Shown piece after piece: positions 24,802 through 32,882 of a stretch of DNA of 64,000 nt. The translations under genes were made by a program, and so were the position numbers. Origin of the DNA: Thermoanaerobacterium sp. PSU-2 (lineage in GTDB: Bacteria; Bacillota; Thermoanaerobacteria; Thermoanaerobacterales; Thermoanaerobacteraceae). The notes under the pieces are model-generated. The model was not told the origin of the DNA. It worked only from the letters and a program-made list of their open reading frames with translations, and made no database searches. Location of the stretch: the NCBI RefSeq assembly GCF_002102475.1, contig NZ_MSQD01000012.1, positions 1 to 64,000 of the forward strand, in the 5' to 3' direction. Numbering within the stretch: position 1 is the first letter of the stretch; every line of letters starts with the position of its first letter.

Positions 24802-25251
24802 TTAGAATGGAAGATCATCCTCTGACTCTACCGGACTAAATCCATCAAAATCGCCGCCATCTAAGTCGATATCAAAATTGTGAATATCCTTACTTAGATC
24901 TGGCATAGGATCGCTACCGCTGGATTTATTTGAGTCCAAAAATTTAACTTCGTCTGCCACAACTTCTGTAACCCAGTGGCGATTGCCGCTATTATCATCC
25001 CATGTGCGAGTTTGAATGCTGCCGGACACAGCCACCAATCTTCCCTTTTTAAGATTATTTCCGCAAACTTCTGCCAGTTTTCTCCACGTAACGATGGGTA
25101 TAAAATCAGCCAACCTGTCTCCGTTCTGCTGTGTGTAATTCCTGTTGACGGCAAGTGTAAATGTGGTCACAGGAACCATGTTTGCAGAAGCATACTTAAG
25201 GACAGGATCTTTAGTCAAACGGCCTATTAATATAACTTTATTCAACATCAT
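24802..25251 (-). CDS. ssb: Single-stranded DNA-binding protein
   Basis: The 149-residue SSB has an OB fold (LNKVILIGRLTKDPVLKYAS, TFTLAVNRNYTQQNGDRLAD), a variable acidic linker and the conserved C-terminal tip ESEDDLPF that recruits replication and repair proteins. It lies between rpsF and rpsR, the universal Firmicutes order. An ATG-ATG start at 25251/25248 follows AGGTGGG. Confidence 0.97.
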   Translation of the reverse strand: MMLNKVILIGRLTKDPVLKYASANMVPVTTFTLAVNRNYTQQNGDRLADFIPIVTWRKLAEVCGNNLKKGRLVAVSGSIQTRTWDDNSGNRHWVTEVVADEVKFLDSNKSSGSDPMPDLSKDIHNFDIDLDGGDFDGFSPVESEDDLPF

Positions 25252-25269
25252 TAACCCACCTATCGTTCA

Positions 25270-25557
25270 TTATTTATCAACTTTCACGATCAAGTATCTC
25301 AATATACCGTCTGTGATCTTGTATACTCTTTCAAGTTCATGTGGGACATCTACATCGCTTGTAAAGTTCATCAATACATAGTATCCTTCAGTTTTCTTAT
25401 CGATTTCATATGCAAGCTTCTTCCTGCCCCACTCATCCACATTAGTAATTTCTCCACCTTTTTCTGTTATGAGATTTTTAAACTTCTCAATTAAAGCAGG
25501 TCTTGCCTCGTCATTTACATCTGGAGAAATTATGAATATTGTTTCATACGCTCTCAT
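25270..25557 (-). CDS. rpsF: Ribosomal protein bS6
   Basis: The 95-residue S6 has the expected fold and motifs ([40 protein letters not shown]). It is the first gene of the operon. A structured leader just upstream is likely bound by the S6:S18 pair for autoregulation. ATG 25557 follows AAGGAGGTGAAAG. Confidence 0.97.
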   Translation of the reverse strand: MRAYETIFIISPDVNDEARPALIEKFKNLITEKGGEITNVDEWGRKKLAYEIDKKTEGYYVLMNFTSDVDVPHELERVYKITDGILRYLIVKVDK

Positions 25558-25570
25558 TCTTTCACCTCCT

Positions 25571-25611
25571 TATGGACTTTACGGCCCTATTGGGCAAGGC
25601 GGCAATCCATA
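25571..25611 (-). promoter_or_regulatory. Candidate S6:S18 autoregulatory leader
   Basis: Upstream of rpsF the minus-strand RNA folds as an outer stem TATGGA/TCCATA and an inner GCCC-AATA-GGGC hairpin, with GCCG/CCGTAA internal-loop sequence between. A CCG-containing bulge next to a closing hairpin is the hallmark of the known S6:S18 operon leader that mimics 16S helix 22. The match was made by eye only. Confidence 0.55.
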
Positions 25612-25622
25612 TTGTTATTTTA

Positions 25623-25835
25623 TCATTGTTCATTTGGTTTTTCAACAGTTTTTATTACTTTTTTCATTCCTTTTTCAAATTTTGGCCTTGGCATTAAAAC
25701 CATCCTGCCGCACTTTAAACACTTTATCCTTATGTCCATTCCTACCCTAAGCACTTCCCATTCATCGTTGCCGCAAGGATGGACCTTTTTCATTTTTACA
25801 ATATCACCTACGTTAATCTCTTTCGGCACTGACAT
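25623..25835 (-). CDS. DUF951 family protein
   Basis: The protein of about 70 residues is a typical DUF951 (YyzM) member: VGDIVKMKKVHPCGNDEWEV then MDIRIKCLKCGRMVLMPRPK, a small beta barrel with three Cys that may bind zinc. Its start lies inside the 3' end of the MscS gene (ATG 25835; a GTG codon directly precedes it), so translation is probably coupled. Function unknown; the gene is commonly found next to mscS and rpsF in Firmicutes. Confidence 0.85.
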   Translation of the reverse strand: MSVPKEINVGDIVKMKKVHPCGNDEWEVLRVGMDIRIKCLKCGRMVLMPRPKFEKGMKKVIKTVEKPNEQ

Positions 25836-26700
25836 CACCCTTTTTATCTTTGTCTTCGATTGATATATTCATGTGAGGATATGGCAAATCAATATTGTAA
25901 TCCTTAAAAAGCTTCTTAATCCTGTACCTTAGATCCCTTTCAACAGCCCACTGCTGCATTGGCTTTGCCATTGCTACTACAGTTATTTCCACTGTAGAGT
26001 CTTTAAAATTTGTTATTCCAAGGACTTTTGGGCCATCTAAAAGGTCAGTTCTGTCCCTTTTCATTTCGTCACATATCTCATTAAGGGCTTCTATGACCCT
26101 ATCTACATCTTCTTCATAAGATACGGATACAGCCACAAGTGCTCTCATGGCACCCTTTGAATGGTTTGTCACAGATGTTATCTCTCCGTTTGGTATGATG
26201 TTTAAATCACCCGAAAAATCCCTTATTTTTGTGACTCTAAGTCCGATCTCCTCAACAGTGCCGGATAAGTTGTTTATTGTTATGTAGTCCCCTACTCCGA
26301 ATTGGTCTTCAAATATTATGAAAAACCCGGTAATGACGTCTTTCACAAGGCTTTGGGCTCCAAATCCTACGGCAAGGCTACCTATACCAGCAACAGCCAA
26401 TATGGAACCCATCTTAAGCCCTAATATCTCAAGGATAGAATAAACAGCCACAAAATATATGACGTACTTTAAAATATTCTTCGTAAGTGAAGAAAGAGTC
26501 TTTACTTTTCGCTCGGAAAATTGAAGCTTTGACTTCTCTTGCATCACATAAAATCGATCGATTAAAAGATACCCCAACTTTTTGGCAATATAGGCTATTA
26601 TTATGACTTTTATTATGTCAAAAGTATTTCCAAAAATTTTTATATCGTAAAGCTTCAGTATTTGATCGTAAAGTCTACTTATGTACTCCAATTTAAACAT
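25813..26700 (-). CDS. MscS-family mechanosensitive channel
   Basis: The 295-residue protein has three N-terminal membrane helices, a pore-lining segment (SILAVAGIGSLAVGFGAQSL, then VKDVITGFFIIFEDQFGVGD) and a cytosolic beta/alpha vestibule domain (GTVEEIGLRVTKIRDFSGDL). It matches the YkuT/YggB family that releases solutes on osmotic downshock. It lies between cvpA and DUF951 on one transcript. Confidence 0.93.
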   Translation of the reverse strand: MFKLEYISRLYDQILKLYDIKIFGNTFDIIKVIIIAYIAKKLGYLLIDRFYVMQEKSKLQFSERKVKTLSSLTKNILKYVIYFVAVYSILEILGLKMGSILAVAGIGSLAVGFGAQSLVKDVITGFFIIFEDQFGVGDYITINNLSGTVEEIGLRVTKIRDFSGDLNIIPNGEITSVTNHSKGAMRALVAVSVSYEEDVDRVIEALNEICDEMKRDRTDLLDGPKVLGITNFKDSTVEITVVAMAKPMQQWAVERDLRYRIKKLFKDYNIDLPYPHMNISIEDKDKKGDVSAERD

Positions 26701-26708
26701 CCTTTCAT

Positions 26709-27242
26709 TTAAAGCAAAAGCAATTTAATAAAGTCCTTGTTTGTCAAAAACAGCTTTGCAAATTGAGACTTTTCTATGTAAGTCCAATAACTTAATGGCA
26801 GCATGCCATTTACTACACTTAACAATCCAAACAGCAAAAATAGAAATGCAAATCCTTCTATAGCGCCTAAAATTCCACCACCGACTCTGTTGAAAGTCCT
26901 TATAACTGGATAATCCATTAACTTATTGATAGTTACTGCAACAGCTTTCAAAAACAGCAAAGACAGCAAAAACGTAAATACAAAACTAATCAATATAACA
27001 ATCATCTTCGTCGATGCACCGCTTAAAATCGCATCACCGTATCCTGTGATCTTCACTATAAGACTTACCAATTTATTATTTCTCAATATCAATTGTTCTA
27101 CAACTGGATAAAATCTTTTAGTCAAAATCCATGATAGCACAATGCTGGCCATCCCGTACAACGTCATGATAAATCCTTTAATGAAGCCAGTATATATGAA
27201 ATAGGCTATTATTAAAAGTATTGCCATATCAACAATATTCAT
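26709..27242 (-). CDS. CvpA-family membrane protein
   Basis: The 177-residue protein has four to five membrane helices with the family pattern VDMAILLIIAYFIYTGFIKG at the start and RTFNRVGGGILGAIEGFAFL in the middle. CvpA relatives are linked to colicin V production and envelope stress; the biochemical role is not known. ATG 27242 follows AAGGTGGTTTAT, preferred over an in-frame codon 21 bp upstream. Confidence 0.85.
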   Translation of the reverse strand: MNIVDMAILLIIAYFIYTGFIKGFIMTLYGMASIVLSWILTKRFYPVVEQLILRNNKLVSLIVKITGYGDAILSGASTKMIVILISFVFTFLLSLLFLKAVAVTINKLMDYPVIRTFNRVGGGILGAIEGFAFLFLLFGLLSVVNGMLPLSYWTYIEKSQFAKLFLTNKDFIKLLLL

Positions 27243-27316
27243 ATAAACCACCTTAAAGTGCAACTACTATTATAATACACATATCTACCCAGCTTTTCAA
27301 CCTAAAATGTCGTCAG

Positions 27317-27350
27317 TGTATTAACAAGGTAAAAATTGTGAAAAATAAAT
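27317..27350 (+). promoter_or_regulatory. Possible forespore-type promoter of yyaC
   Basis: TGTATTA (27317-27323) and GTGAAAAATAAAT (27338-27350), with 15 bp between GTATT and the second element, loosely resemble sigma-F/sigma-G promoters. The match is weak and given mainly because the gene is of a sporulation family. Confidence 0.3.
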
Positions 27351-27379
27351 ATGAGATTGCTTAAAGGAGATGGGCTACA

Positions 27380-27934
27380 ATGAAACTGATAAACATAAAT
27401 GACAAAACTTGTTACAGCGATTTTAGCCTTGAATTTTCAAGATGTTTTAATAAATTGTTTAATTTTAAGGATGAATTTGTAATAGTATGTATTGGCACTG
27501 ATAGATCCACAGGAGATAGCCTGGGACCTATCGTGGGATACAAATTAAAAAACTATTTCTCCGATAAAATAGGCATATACGGCACATTAAATGAACCTGT
27601 CCACGCTAAAAACTTAAATGAAACTTTAAATACGATAAACAAAGTACATAAAAATCCTTTTATAGTCGCTGTAGACGCATGTCTTGGCTCATTAAACCAC
27701 GTAGGGTGCATATCAATAGGTGAAGGATCTATAAAACCTGGCGCAGGTGTTTCTAAGGATTTGCCTCCTATCGGAAACATGTATGTGACCGGAATAGTAA
27801 ATATATCAGGTTTTATGGAATTTATGGTTCTGCAGAATACGAGGCTTAATATCGTTATGAAAATGGCAGATATAATAACGTACGGCATAACACAATCTAT
27901 AATGAACATCATAGACCGCAAGGAAAGGGCGTGA
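27380..27934 (+). CDS. yyaC: YyaC-family spore protease-like protein
   Basis: The 184-residue protein carries the germination-protease-like core VIVCIGTDRSTGDSLGPIVG followed by IVAVDACLG and PGAGVSKDLPPIGNMYVTGI. YyaC is made during sporulation in Bacillus and is related to GPR; its substrate is unknown. It stands alone on the plus strand and converges with cphA, with a hairpin covering both stop codons. ATG 27380 follows AAAGGAGATGGG. Confidence 0.88.
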   Translation: MKLININDKTCYSDFSLEFSRCFNKLFNFKDEFVIVCIGTDRSTGDSLGPIVGYKLKNYFSDKIGIYGTLNEPVHAKNLNETLNTINKVHKNPFIVAVDACLGSLNHVGCISIGEGSIKPGAGVSKDLPPIGNMYVTGIVNISGFMEFMVLQNTRLNIVMKMADIITYGITQSIMNIIDRKERA

Positions 27935-27946
27935 TTTACGCCCTTT
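27924..27946. terminator. Hairpin shared by the converging yyaC and cphA stop codons
   Basis: AAAGGGCG (27924-27931) pairs with CGCCCTTT (27939-27946). The loop holds the TGA of yyaC and the TAA of cphA, so the last codons of both genes form the stem. U tracts on either side are weak, so its efficiency is uncertain. Confidence 0.55.
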
Positions 27947-30563
27947 CTTTGCTTTCATCAATATTAAATTGGCTTAATCTTATGAAGTTGTTTATGGCAT
28001 CGATTATCGGTGTGTACTTTTCATAGAATATGACTATCAAATCGCCTGGCATCGCTTCATACATGGCCGATTTCAGTGCATCTACTTCTTTTAAAATCAC
28101 CTTTACATCTTCTTTAGAAATCCCACCTTTTAAGGCGCCTATCTCAAGAAGTTTTGCTACTTCGCCAGGTTTTCTTCCTCTCAAATCTATGTCTTCTTTT
28201 ATGTAGATTTTGTCAAACCCTTTTCCACATATCTCTCCAACCTTCAGTGTGCTTGAATCGCTTCTGTCCCCAGGCACACCTATAACGCCGATTAAGCGAT
28301 TTGGATTTAGTTTGCGAGCAGATTCTATCACTTTCTTTATTCCATCAATATTATGGCCATAATCCACCAACACTCTGAAGCTTCCTATGTTGAATATATT
28401 AAATCTGCCTGGATTGTGGTTTTCATCGCAGTAAAAAGACCTAATGCCTCTCGATATGACGTTGACTGGAACCTTTATCCCATAACATGCAGCAATTGAT
28501 GCCATGGCATTTTCCACATTGTACAAGACTTTGCCGTTTAACGTTGCTGGAATCTCATCGATCTTCACAACAGGTATGATTTCGCCATTTGCTATGACTA
28601 TAGTGTCGTCCTTTAAATATACAGATATACCACCATTTTCAAGATGTCTTTTTATAGTCAAGTTGTTCTCGTGCATGGAGAAGTATATGATCTTTCCCTT
28701 TGCTCTTTTCGCTATGTATGGTGTCATAGGATCATCTGCATTTAACACAGAATAGCCATCCTTTTTTACTGCCTCCACCACCAGTGATTTTACAAAAGCC
28801 AGATCTTCCAATGTCTCAACACCATCTATCCCAAGATGATCTTCTGATATGTTTGTGATTATGCCGACATCAGCTAAATCATATCCTAAGCCTTCTCTCA
28901 CTATGCCGCCTCTGGCGGTTTCTAATACTGCTGCATCGATGTTTTTGTCTGCAAGGCATGTTCTGGCGCTTTTCGGCCCCGAATTATCGCCTTTGTATAT
29001 GCAGACATCGTCTACGTAGATGCCATCTGTTGAAGTCATGCCAACTGTATAACCGTATATCTTAAGTATATGTGATATCATCCTCACAGTGGTGGTCTTT
29101 CCATTCGTCCCTGTCACTGATATTATTGGTATAGTAGCTTTGCTTCCCTTAGGATAAAGCATATCTATTATTGCCTTAGCTACGTCTCTTGGTTTCCCTT
29201 GTGACGGATAGTGGTGCATCCTTATTCCAGGCGCTGCATTGACTTCAATTATTGCACCATTCTCCTTATTTAAAGGCAGCGATATATTCTCCATAGTGAT
29301 ATCAATTCCTGCAATATCAAGTCCTATGGCTTTAGCTGCTCTTACAGCTATCTCAATATTGTCTGGATGTATTTCTTTTGTCCTGTCTACTGCCGTTCCA
29401 CCAGTGCTTAAATTGGCGCTTTCTCTAAAATAAACATACACGCCTTTTTTGGGAATATCATCTATGTTATAACCTTGCTTTTTTAAGACGAATTGAGAAA
29501 TGTTATCTATATTTATCTTTGTAAGAGGCTTTTCATGTCCTACACCTCTTAAAGGATTTTCATTTTCTATCTCCACCAGTTCTCTTATCGTATGTACGCC
29601 ATCTCCTAATACTCTTGCAGGTATTCTCTCAGCCACTGCCACCACTCTGTCGCCTACCACTAAAACTCTGTAATTCTTTCCTTTGATGTGCTTTTCCACT
29701 ATGACGATATCGCTTATATTTTTAGCATTTCTGTAAGCAACAATAAGTTCCTCCTTGTTAGAAAGGTTTAAAAAGACGCCTTTTCCTTGATTTCCATTGT
29801 AAGGCTTAACTACAACTGGATATCCAATTTCCTCAGCTATGGCAATAGCGTCATTTTCATTGTACGCCACATCTCCTTCAGGCACTGGCAATCCATATTC
29901 TTTGATTATTTTTTTCGTAAGAATTTTGTCGCATGCGATGTCTACAGCAATGCAACTGGTATTTTGCGTTATGGTACCTTCTATCATCTTTTGATAGCGG
30001 CCATACCCAAGCCTCAATATGCTGCCATTTCCCACTCGCGTCACAGGTATTGATGCTTCTTCAGCAGCTTTTTTTATAGCCATCGTACTTGGCCCCAATT
30101 CCACTTCTACGACGACTTTTCTAATCTGCTCCAACTCCTGCTGAAAATCAAAGTCTTCGCCGTTTATAAATTTATTTACCATTTTTACTGCTAACTTTGC
30201 AGATCTTAATGCACACTCTTCCAGTTCGTACTCGAAAATGACATTGTACATGTGCCCATCAATAAGTCGCGCTTTCCCAAACTTCACATCATAGCCCAAC
30301 ATATTTTGTATCTCCAGTATTATGTGCTCGGTCACATGGGGAAGATACGTCCCTTCCTCAAGCCTTTTTATAAATCCGCCTTCATAGCCGTATGAACAGC
30401 AGTGTTTGCTTAAACCTGGGATTGTTTTTACAAGCCTCTCATTAAATCCAGGTATGTCTTTCGTAGGTATATCATGATCACCTGTGTCAACTACCATCTT
30501 TACAACAGGTCTATGGCAGTATATGTTTCTGCCTCGATACACCTTTATGTCCTTTATATTCAT
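27936..30563 (-). CDS. cphA: Cyanophycin synthetase
   Basis: CphA polymerises aspartate and arginine into the storage polymer cyanophycin. The full family length of 875 residues is present: an N-terminal domain, an ATP-grasp domain (YPVVVKPYNGNQGKGVFLNL, IIEVNAAPGIRMHHYPSQG) and a C-terminal Mur-ligase-like domain (VTGTNGKTTTVRMI, ARGGIVREGLGY). Its start overlaps the cyanophycinase stop by 1 nt (TAATG). With cphB it forms a make-and-break pair for a nitrogen reserve in a heterotroph. Substrate preference (Arg or Lys) cannot be read here. Confidence 0.95.
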   Translation of the reverse strand: MNIKDIKVYRGRNIYCHRPVVKMVVDTGDHDIPTKDIPGFNERLVKTIPGLSKHCCSYGYEGGFIKRLEEGTYLPHVTEHIILEIQNMLGYDVKFGKARLIDGHMYNVIFEYELEECALRSAKLAVKMVNKFINGEDFDFQQELEQIRKVVVEVELGPSTMAIKKAAEEASIPVTRVGNGSILRLGYGRYQKMIEGTITQNTSCIAVDIACDKILTKKIIKEYGLPVPEGDVAYNENDAIAIAEEIGYPVVVKPYNGNQGKGVFLNLSNKEELIVAYRNAKNISDIVIVEKHIKGKNYRVLVVGDRVVAVAERIPARVLGDGVHTIRELVEIENENPLRGVGHEKPLTKINIDNISQFVLKKQGYNIDDIPKKGVYVYFRESANLSTGGTAVDRTKEIHPDNIEIAVRAAKAIGLDIAGIDITMENISLPLNKENGAIIEVNAAPGIRMHHYPSQGKPRDVAKAIIDMLYPKGSKATIPIISVTGTNGKTTTVRMISHILKIYGYTVGMTSTDGIYVDDVCIYKGDNSGPKSARTCLADKNIDAAVLETARGGIVREGLGYDLADVGIITNISEDHLGIDGVETLEDLAFVKSLVVEAVKKDGYSVLNADDPMTPYIAKRAKGKIIYFSMHENNLTIKRHLENGGISVYLKDDTIVIANGEIIPVVKIDEIPATLNGKVLYNVENAMASIAACYGIKVPVNVISRGIRSFYCDENHNPGRFNIFNIGSFRVLVDYGHNIDGIKKVIESARKLNPNRLIGVIGVPGDRSDSSTLKVGEICGKGFDKIYIKEDIDLRGRKPGEVAKLLEIGALKGGISKEDVKVILKEVDALKSAMYEAMPGDLIVIFYEKYTPIIDAINNFIRLSQFNIDESKERA

Positions 30564-31384
30564 TATTTATCCTCCTCATTGTATTTAAAAGGCTCCCTCA
30601 GCATGATATTAAAACCATATCCAGATGGGAGTATATGCAGTGTAACATGTGTCAATGATAGTATCTCATCAGGACTTGATTCCGATACATTTGTATTTTT
30701 TAGCGTCCTTCCATCTACAACAGTCACTGCATTTGAGCCAATGACTTTAAACTTGTCGCCATCGACAACTATGGCAGTATCCTCATCTATTCCTACTCCA
30801 AGATTGTTGGGATTTTCAGCTATGGCCGTAAGCAGTCTTCCAATCCTGCCTCTTTGGGCAAAATGTTGATCTATTATGACGTTATTCAAAAGTCCCAATC
30901 CTGAAGCCATGTTTATGGTGCATTTTCTCGGGGCTTCCTCGTCGTCTCCACCTATTATCATTGTCCCTGACATAGCGGAAGCACCTGCGCTTGTGCCAAC
31001 TATTAGAGTCCCTTTCCGCTTATTAAGTTCATTCAATAGTTTGTCTATACCGCTTCCGCCAAGTATGCTTGTGATCCTTAATTGATCTCCACCTGTAAAG
31101 AAAATACATGTGCTTTTTTTAAGCTTTTCTAAGGCAATCTCATCTTTTGCATCATCTCTTGAATCTATATTTACAGTTTCTACGATCCCAGCTCCTAGCC
31201 TTTTAAAAATTTCCACATAATTTTTACCTACCTCTTGTGGCTTTTCTGTGGCTGTAGTCATCACCACAATCCTGCCATTTTCACCACCTGATAGCTTTAT
31301 CACTTCTTTTAAAATTACACATTTATCTTTTTTGTCCTCTGCTCCACCTATTATAATCAGTTTCCCTGTTTTTATTTCATCCAT
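30563..31384 (-). CDS. cphB: Cyanophycinase
   Basis: The 273-residue protein is an S51-family serine peptidase with the nucleophile elbow VGTSAGASAMSGTMI, the N-terminal LIIGGAEDKKDKCVI and the later IIDQHFAQRGRIGRLLTAI, all typical of CphB. It degrades cyanophycin to beta-Asp-Arg dipeptides in the cytosol. No signal peptide is present, so it is the intracellular form. It is the upstream gene of the pair with cphA. No isoaspartyl dipeptidase gene is in the window. Confidence 0.93.
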   Translation of the reverse strand: MDEIKTGKLIIIGGAEDKKDKCVILKEVIKLSGGENGRIVVMTTATEKPQEVGKNYVEIFKRLGAGIVETVNIDSRDDAKDEIALEKLKKSTCIFFTGGDQLRITSILGGSGIDKLLNELNKRKGTLIVGTSAGASAMSGTMIIGGDDEEAPRKCTINMASGLGLLNNVIIDQHFAQRGRIGRLLTAIAENPNNLGVGIDEDTAIVVDGDKFKVIGSNAVTVVDGRTLKNTNVSESSPDEILSLTHVTLHILPSGYGFNIMLREPFKYNEEDK

Positions 31385-31412
31385 CTATACGCCTCCAAAG
31401 AAGTTAAAAAAT

Positions 31413-31451
31413 AAAAAACTTCAACCATATATAGTATGGCTGAAGTTTTTT
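31413..31451. terminator. Terminator between the lipid kinase and cyanophycinase genes
   Basis: AAAAAACTTCAACCATAT pairs with the complementary run ending GGCTGAAGTTTTTT, leaving A and T tracts on both sides. It lies behind the minus-strand kinase gene and separates it from the cphB-cphA unit. Confidence 0.8.
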
Positions 31452-31469
31452 AACAATATACTTTTTTAT

Positions 31470-32342
31470 TTAATTCGTACAAATTTTTACAGAATTCCTT
31501 TTCACATTAAGCACTATTGTGTTTGATAAAATGACTTCCCCGTCAACACAAAGCGCCAACTCTTTTTCAGCGTCTATATGTATTTTCTCGGCTTTATAAG
31601 TTTCAACACATTTCAACGATGTGTGCTTCCCAAAGATGGCCATAGGAAGCAAGAAAAGCAGCTTAAATTTGCTGATTTCATTTACGATTATCACATCTAA
31701 ATATCCATCATCAGGATTGGCGTCAGGCAAAATCTTAAATCCACCGCCGTAAAAGCTGCAATTGCCAAATGCAGCTAACATTATCCTTCTCTTTATCATC
31801 TTTCCGTCTATATCGATCTTTACGTTGTATGGCTTGTATTTAAAAAGTACATTTATAAGGCTTAATGTATAAGCTAAAATTCCACTGACAAATCTTTTAA
31901 ATCTGGTTACTTGCACCGCAACGTCTGCATCGATGCCTATATTTGCCACATTGTTGCATGTAATGTACTTGTTTATGACAGCGCTATCGATAAACTTTGT
32001 CTTTTTCATTAACAGAATTTCCAATGCCTTATATACGTCCTTTGGAATGCGGAAATACCTGGCAAAATCATTGCCAGTACCTAAAGGTATTATGCCAAGT
32101 GCTACATCTGAATCCTTTATGCCATTGATGACCTCATGAACTGTCCCGTCGCCACCTACTGCTACTACGATTTCAAAATCATCTTTTACAGCTTCTCTCG
32201 CCAGTATAGTGCCATGTCCGGGATATTTTGTTATAAAAAACTTGTACTTTAAGTTTTTCTCATTCATATACTTCTCTATTTTAGGAATCATCCTGTATGC
32301 CTTGCCATTGCCAGCAGTGGGGTTTACAATAAAGGCGATCAA
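31470..32342 (-). CDS. Diacylglycerol/lipid kinase family protein (YegS/DagK-like)
   Basis: The 290-residue protein has the DAGK catalytic motif VVAVGGDGTVHEVINGI with IIPLGTGNDFARYF, the N-terminal FIVNPTAGNGKAYRMIPKIE and the C-terminal DGYLDVIIVNEISKFKLL. It would phosphorylate diacylglycerol or a related lipid, recycling membrane lipids. The exact substrate is not determinable. It follows the DUF4446 gene by 7 bp. Confidence 0.88.
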   Translation of the reverse strand: MIAFIVNPTAGNGKAYRMIPKIEKYMNEKNLKYKFFITKYPGHGTILAREAVKDDFEIVVAVGGDGTVHEVINGIKDSDVALGIIPLGTGNDFARYFRIPKDVYKALEILLMKKTKFIDSAVINKYITCNNVANIGIDADVAVQVTRFKRFVSGILAYTLSLINVLFKYKPYNVKIDIDGKMIKRRIMLAAFGNCSFYGGGFKILPDANPDDGYLDVIIVNEISKFKLLFLLPMAIFGKHTSLKCVETYKAEKIHIDAEKELALCVDGEVILSNTIVLNVKRNSVKICTN

Positions 32343-32349
32343 ATTATCC

Positions 32350-32853
32350 TCACCTCTGGCCTTTTCTTGCCTTATCTATGGCTTGTATCTCCTCAGCAGA
32401 CAGAGGATAATTTGATTGTGCTTTGACTATAGGTTTTGCAAATGTGGCTGTTTCATTTCTTCCATAGATACCTGATATTACTATTCCATTGTCATCGCTA
32501 TCTAAAAGAGCTATCGAAAAGCTTAAATCAGATCCAACATCATTAAAAGCATTGTACCTTACGATTCCAACCTTTTTTATAGATGCTTTCATTTCATTGT
32601 CTATCATGCTTAGCTCTTTTCTGAACTTCTCCAACTTCTCGTTAAACTCGTCGTTTTTGCTTATATTTTTAGCCAAAAGATCTACTACATCCCCCATCTC
32701 CAATTCCTTAATAAGCTTTTTATATTTATTTTTCAATTTTGTGTATTTTGAATTAATCACAATGACCACTATAAAATCTATTAATCCTAAGACAATCGCA
32801 AATAATACAAGTAAATCCATATTTTTATTGAGCATCATCATAAGTTCCTGCAT
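32350..32853 (-). CDS. DUF4446 family membrane-anchored protein
   Basis: The 167-residue protein has one N-terminal membrane helix (about 11-33), a basic coiled-coil stretch (about 35-85) and the conserved C-terminal domain KVGIVRYNAFNDVGSDLSFS, then ALLDSDDNGIVISGIYGR that defines DUF4446. Function unknown; the gene commonly occurs near parB and oriC in Firmicutes. ATG 32853 follows GGAGG at 9 nt; an in-frame ATG at 32871 precedes that site. Confidence 0.85.
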   Translation of the reverse strand: MQELMMMLNKNMDLLVLFAIVLGLIDFIVVIVINSKYTKLKNKYKKLIKELEMGDVVDLLAKNISKNDEFNEKLEKFRKELSMIDNEMKASIKKVGIVRYNAFNDVGSDLSFSIALLDSDDNGIVISGIYGRNETATFAKPIVKAQSNYPLSAEEIQAIDKARKGQR

Positions 32854-32882
32854 AGTTTTTTTCCTCCGCATATAAAGATTAT

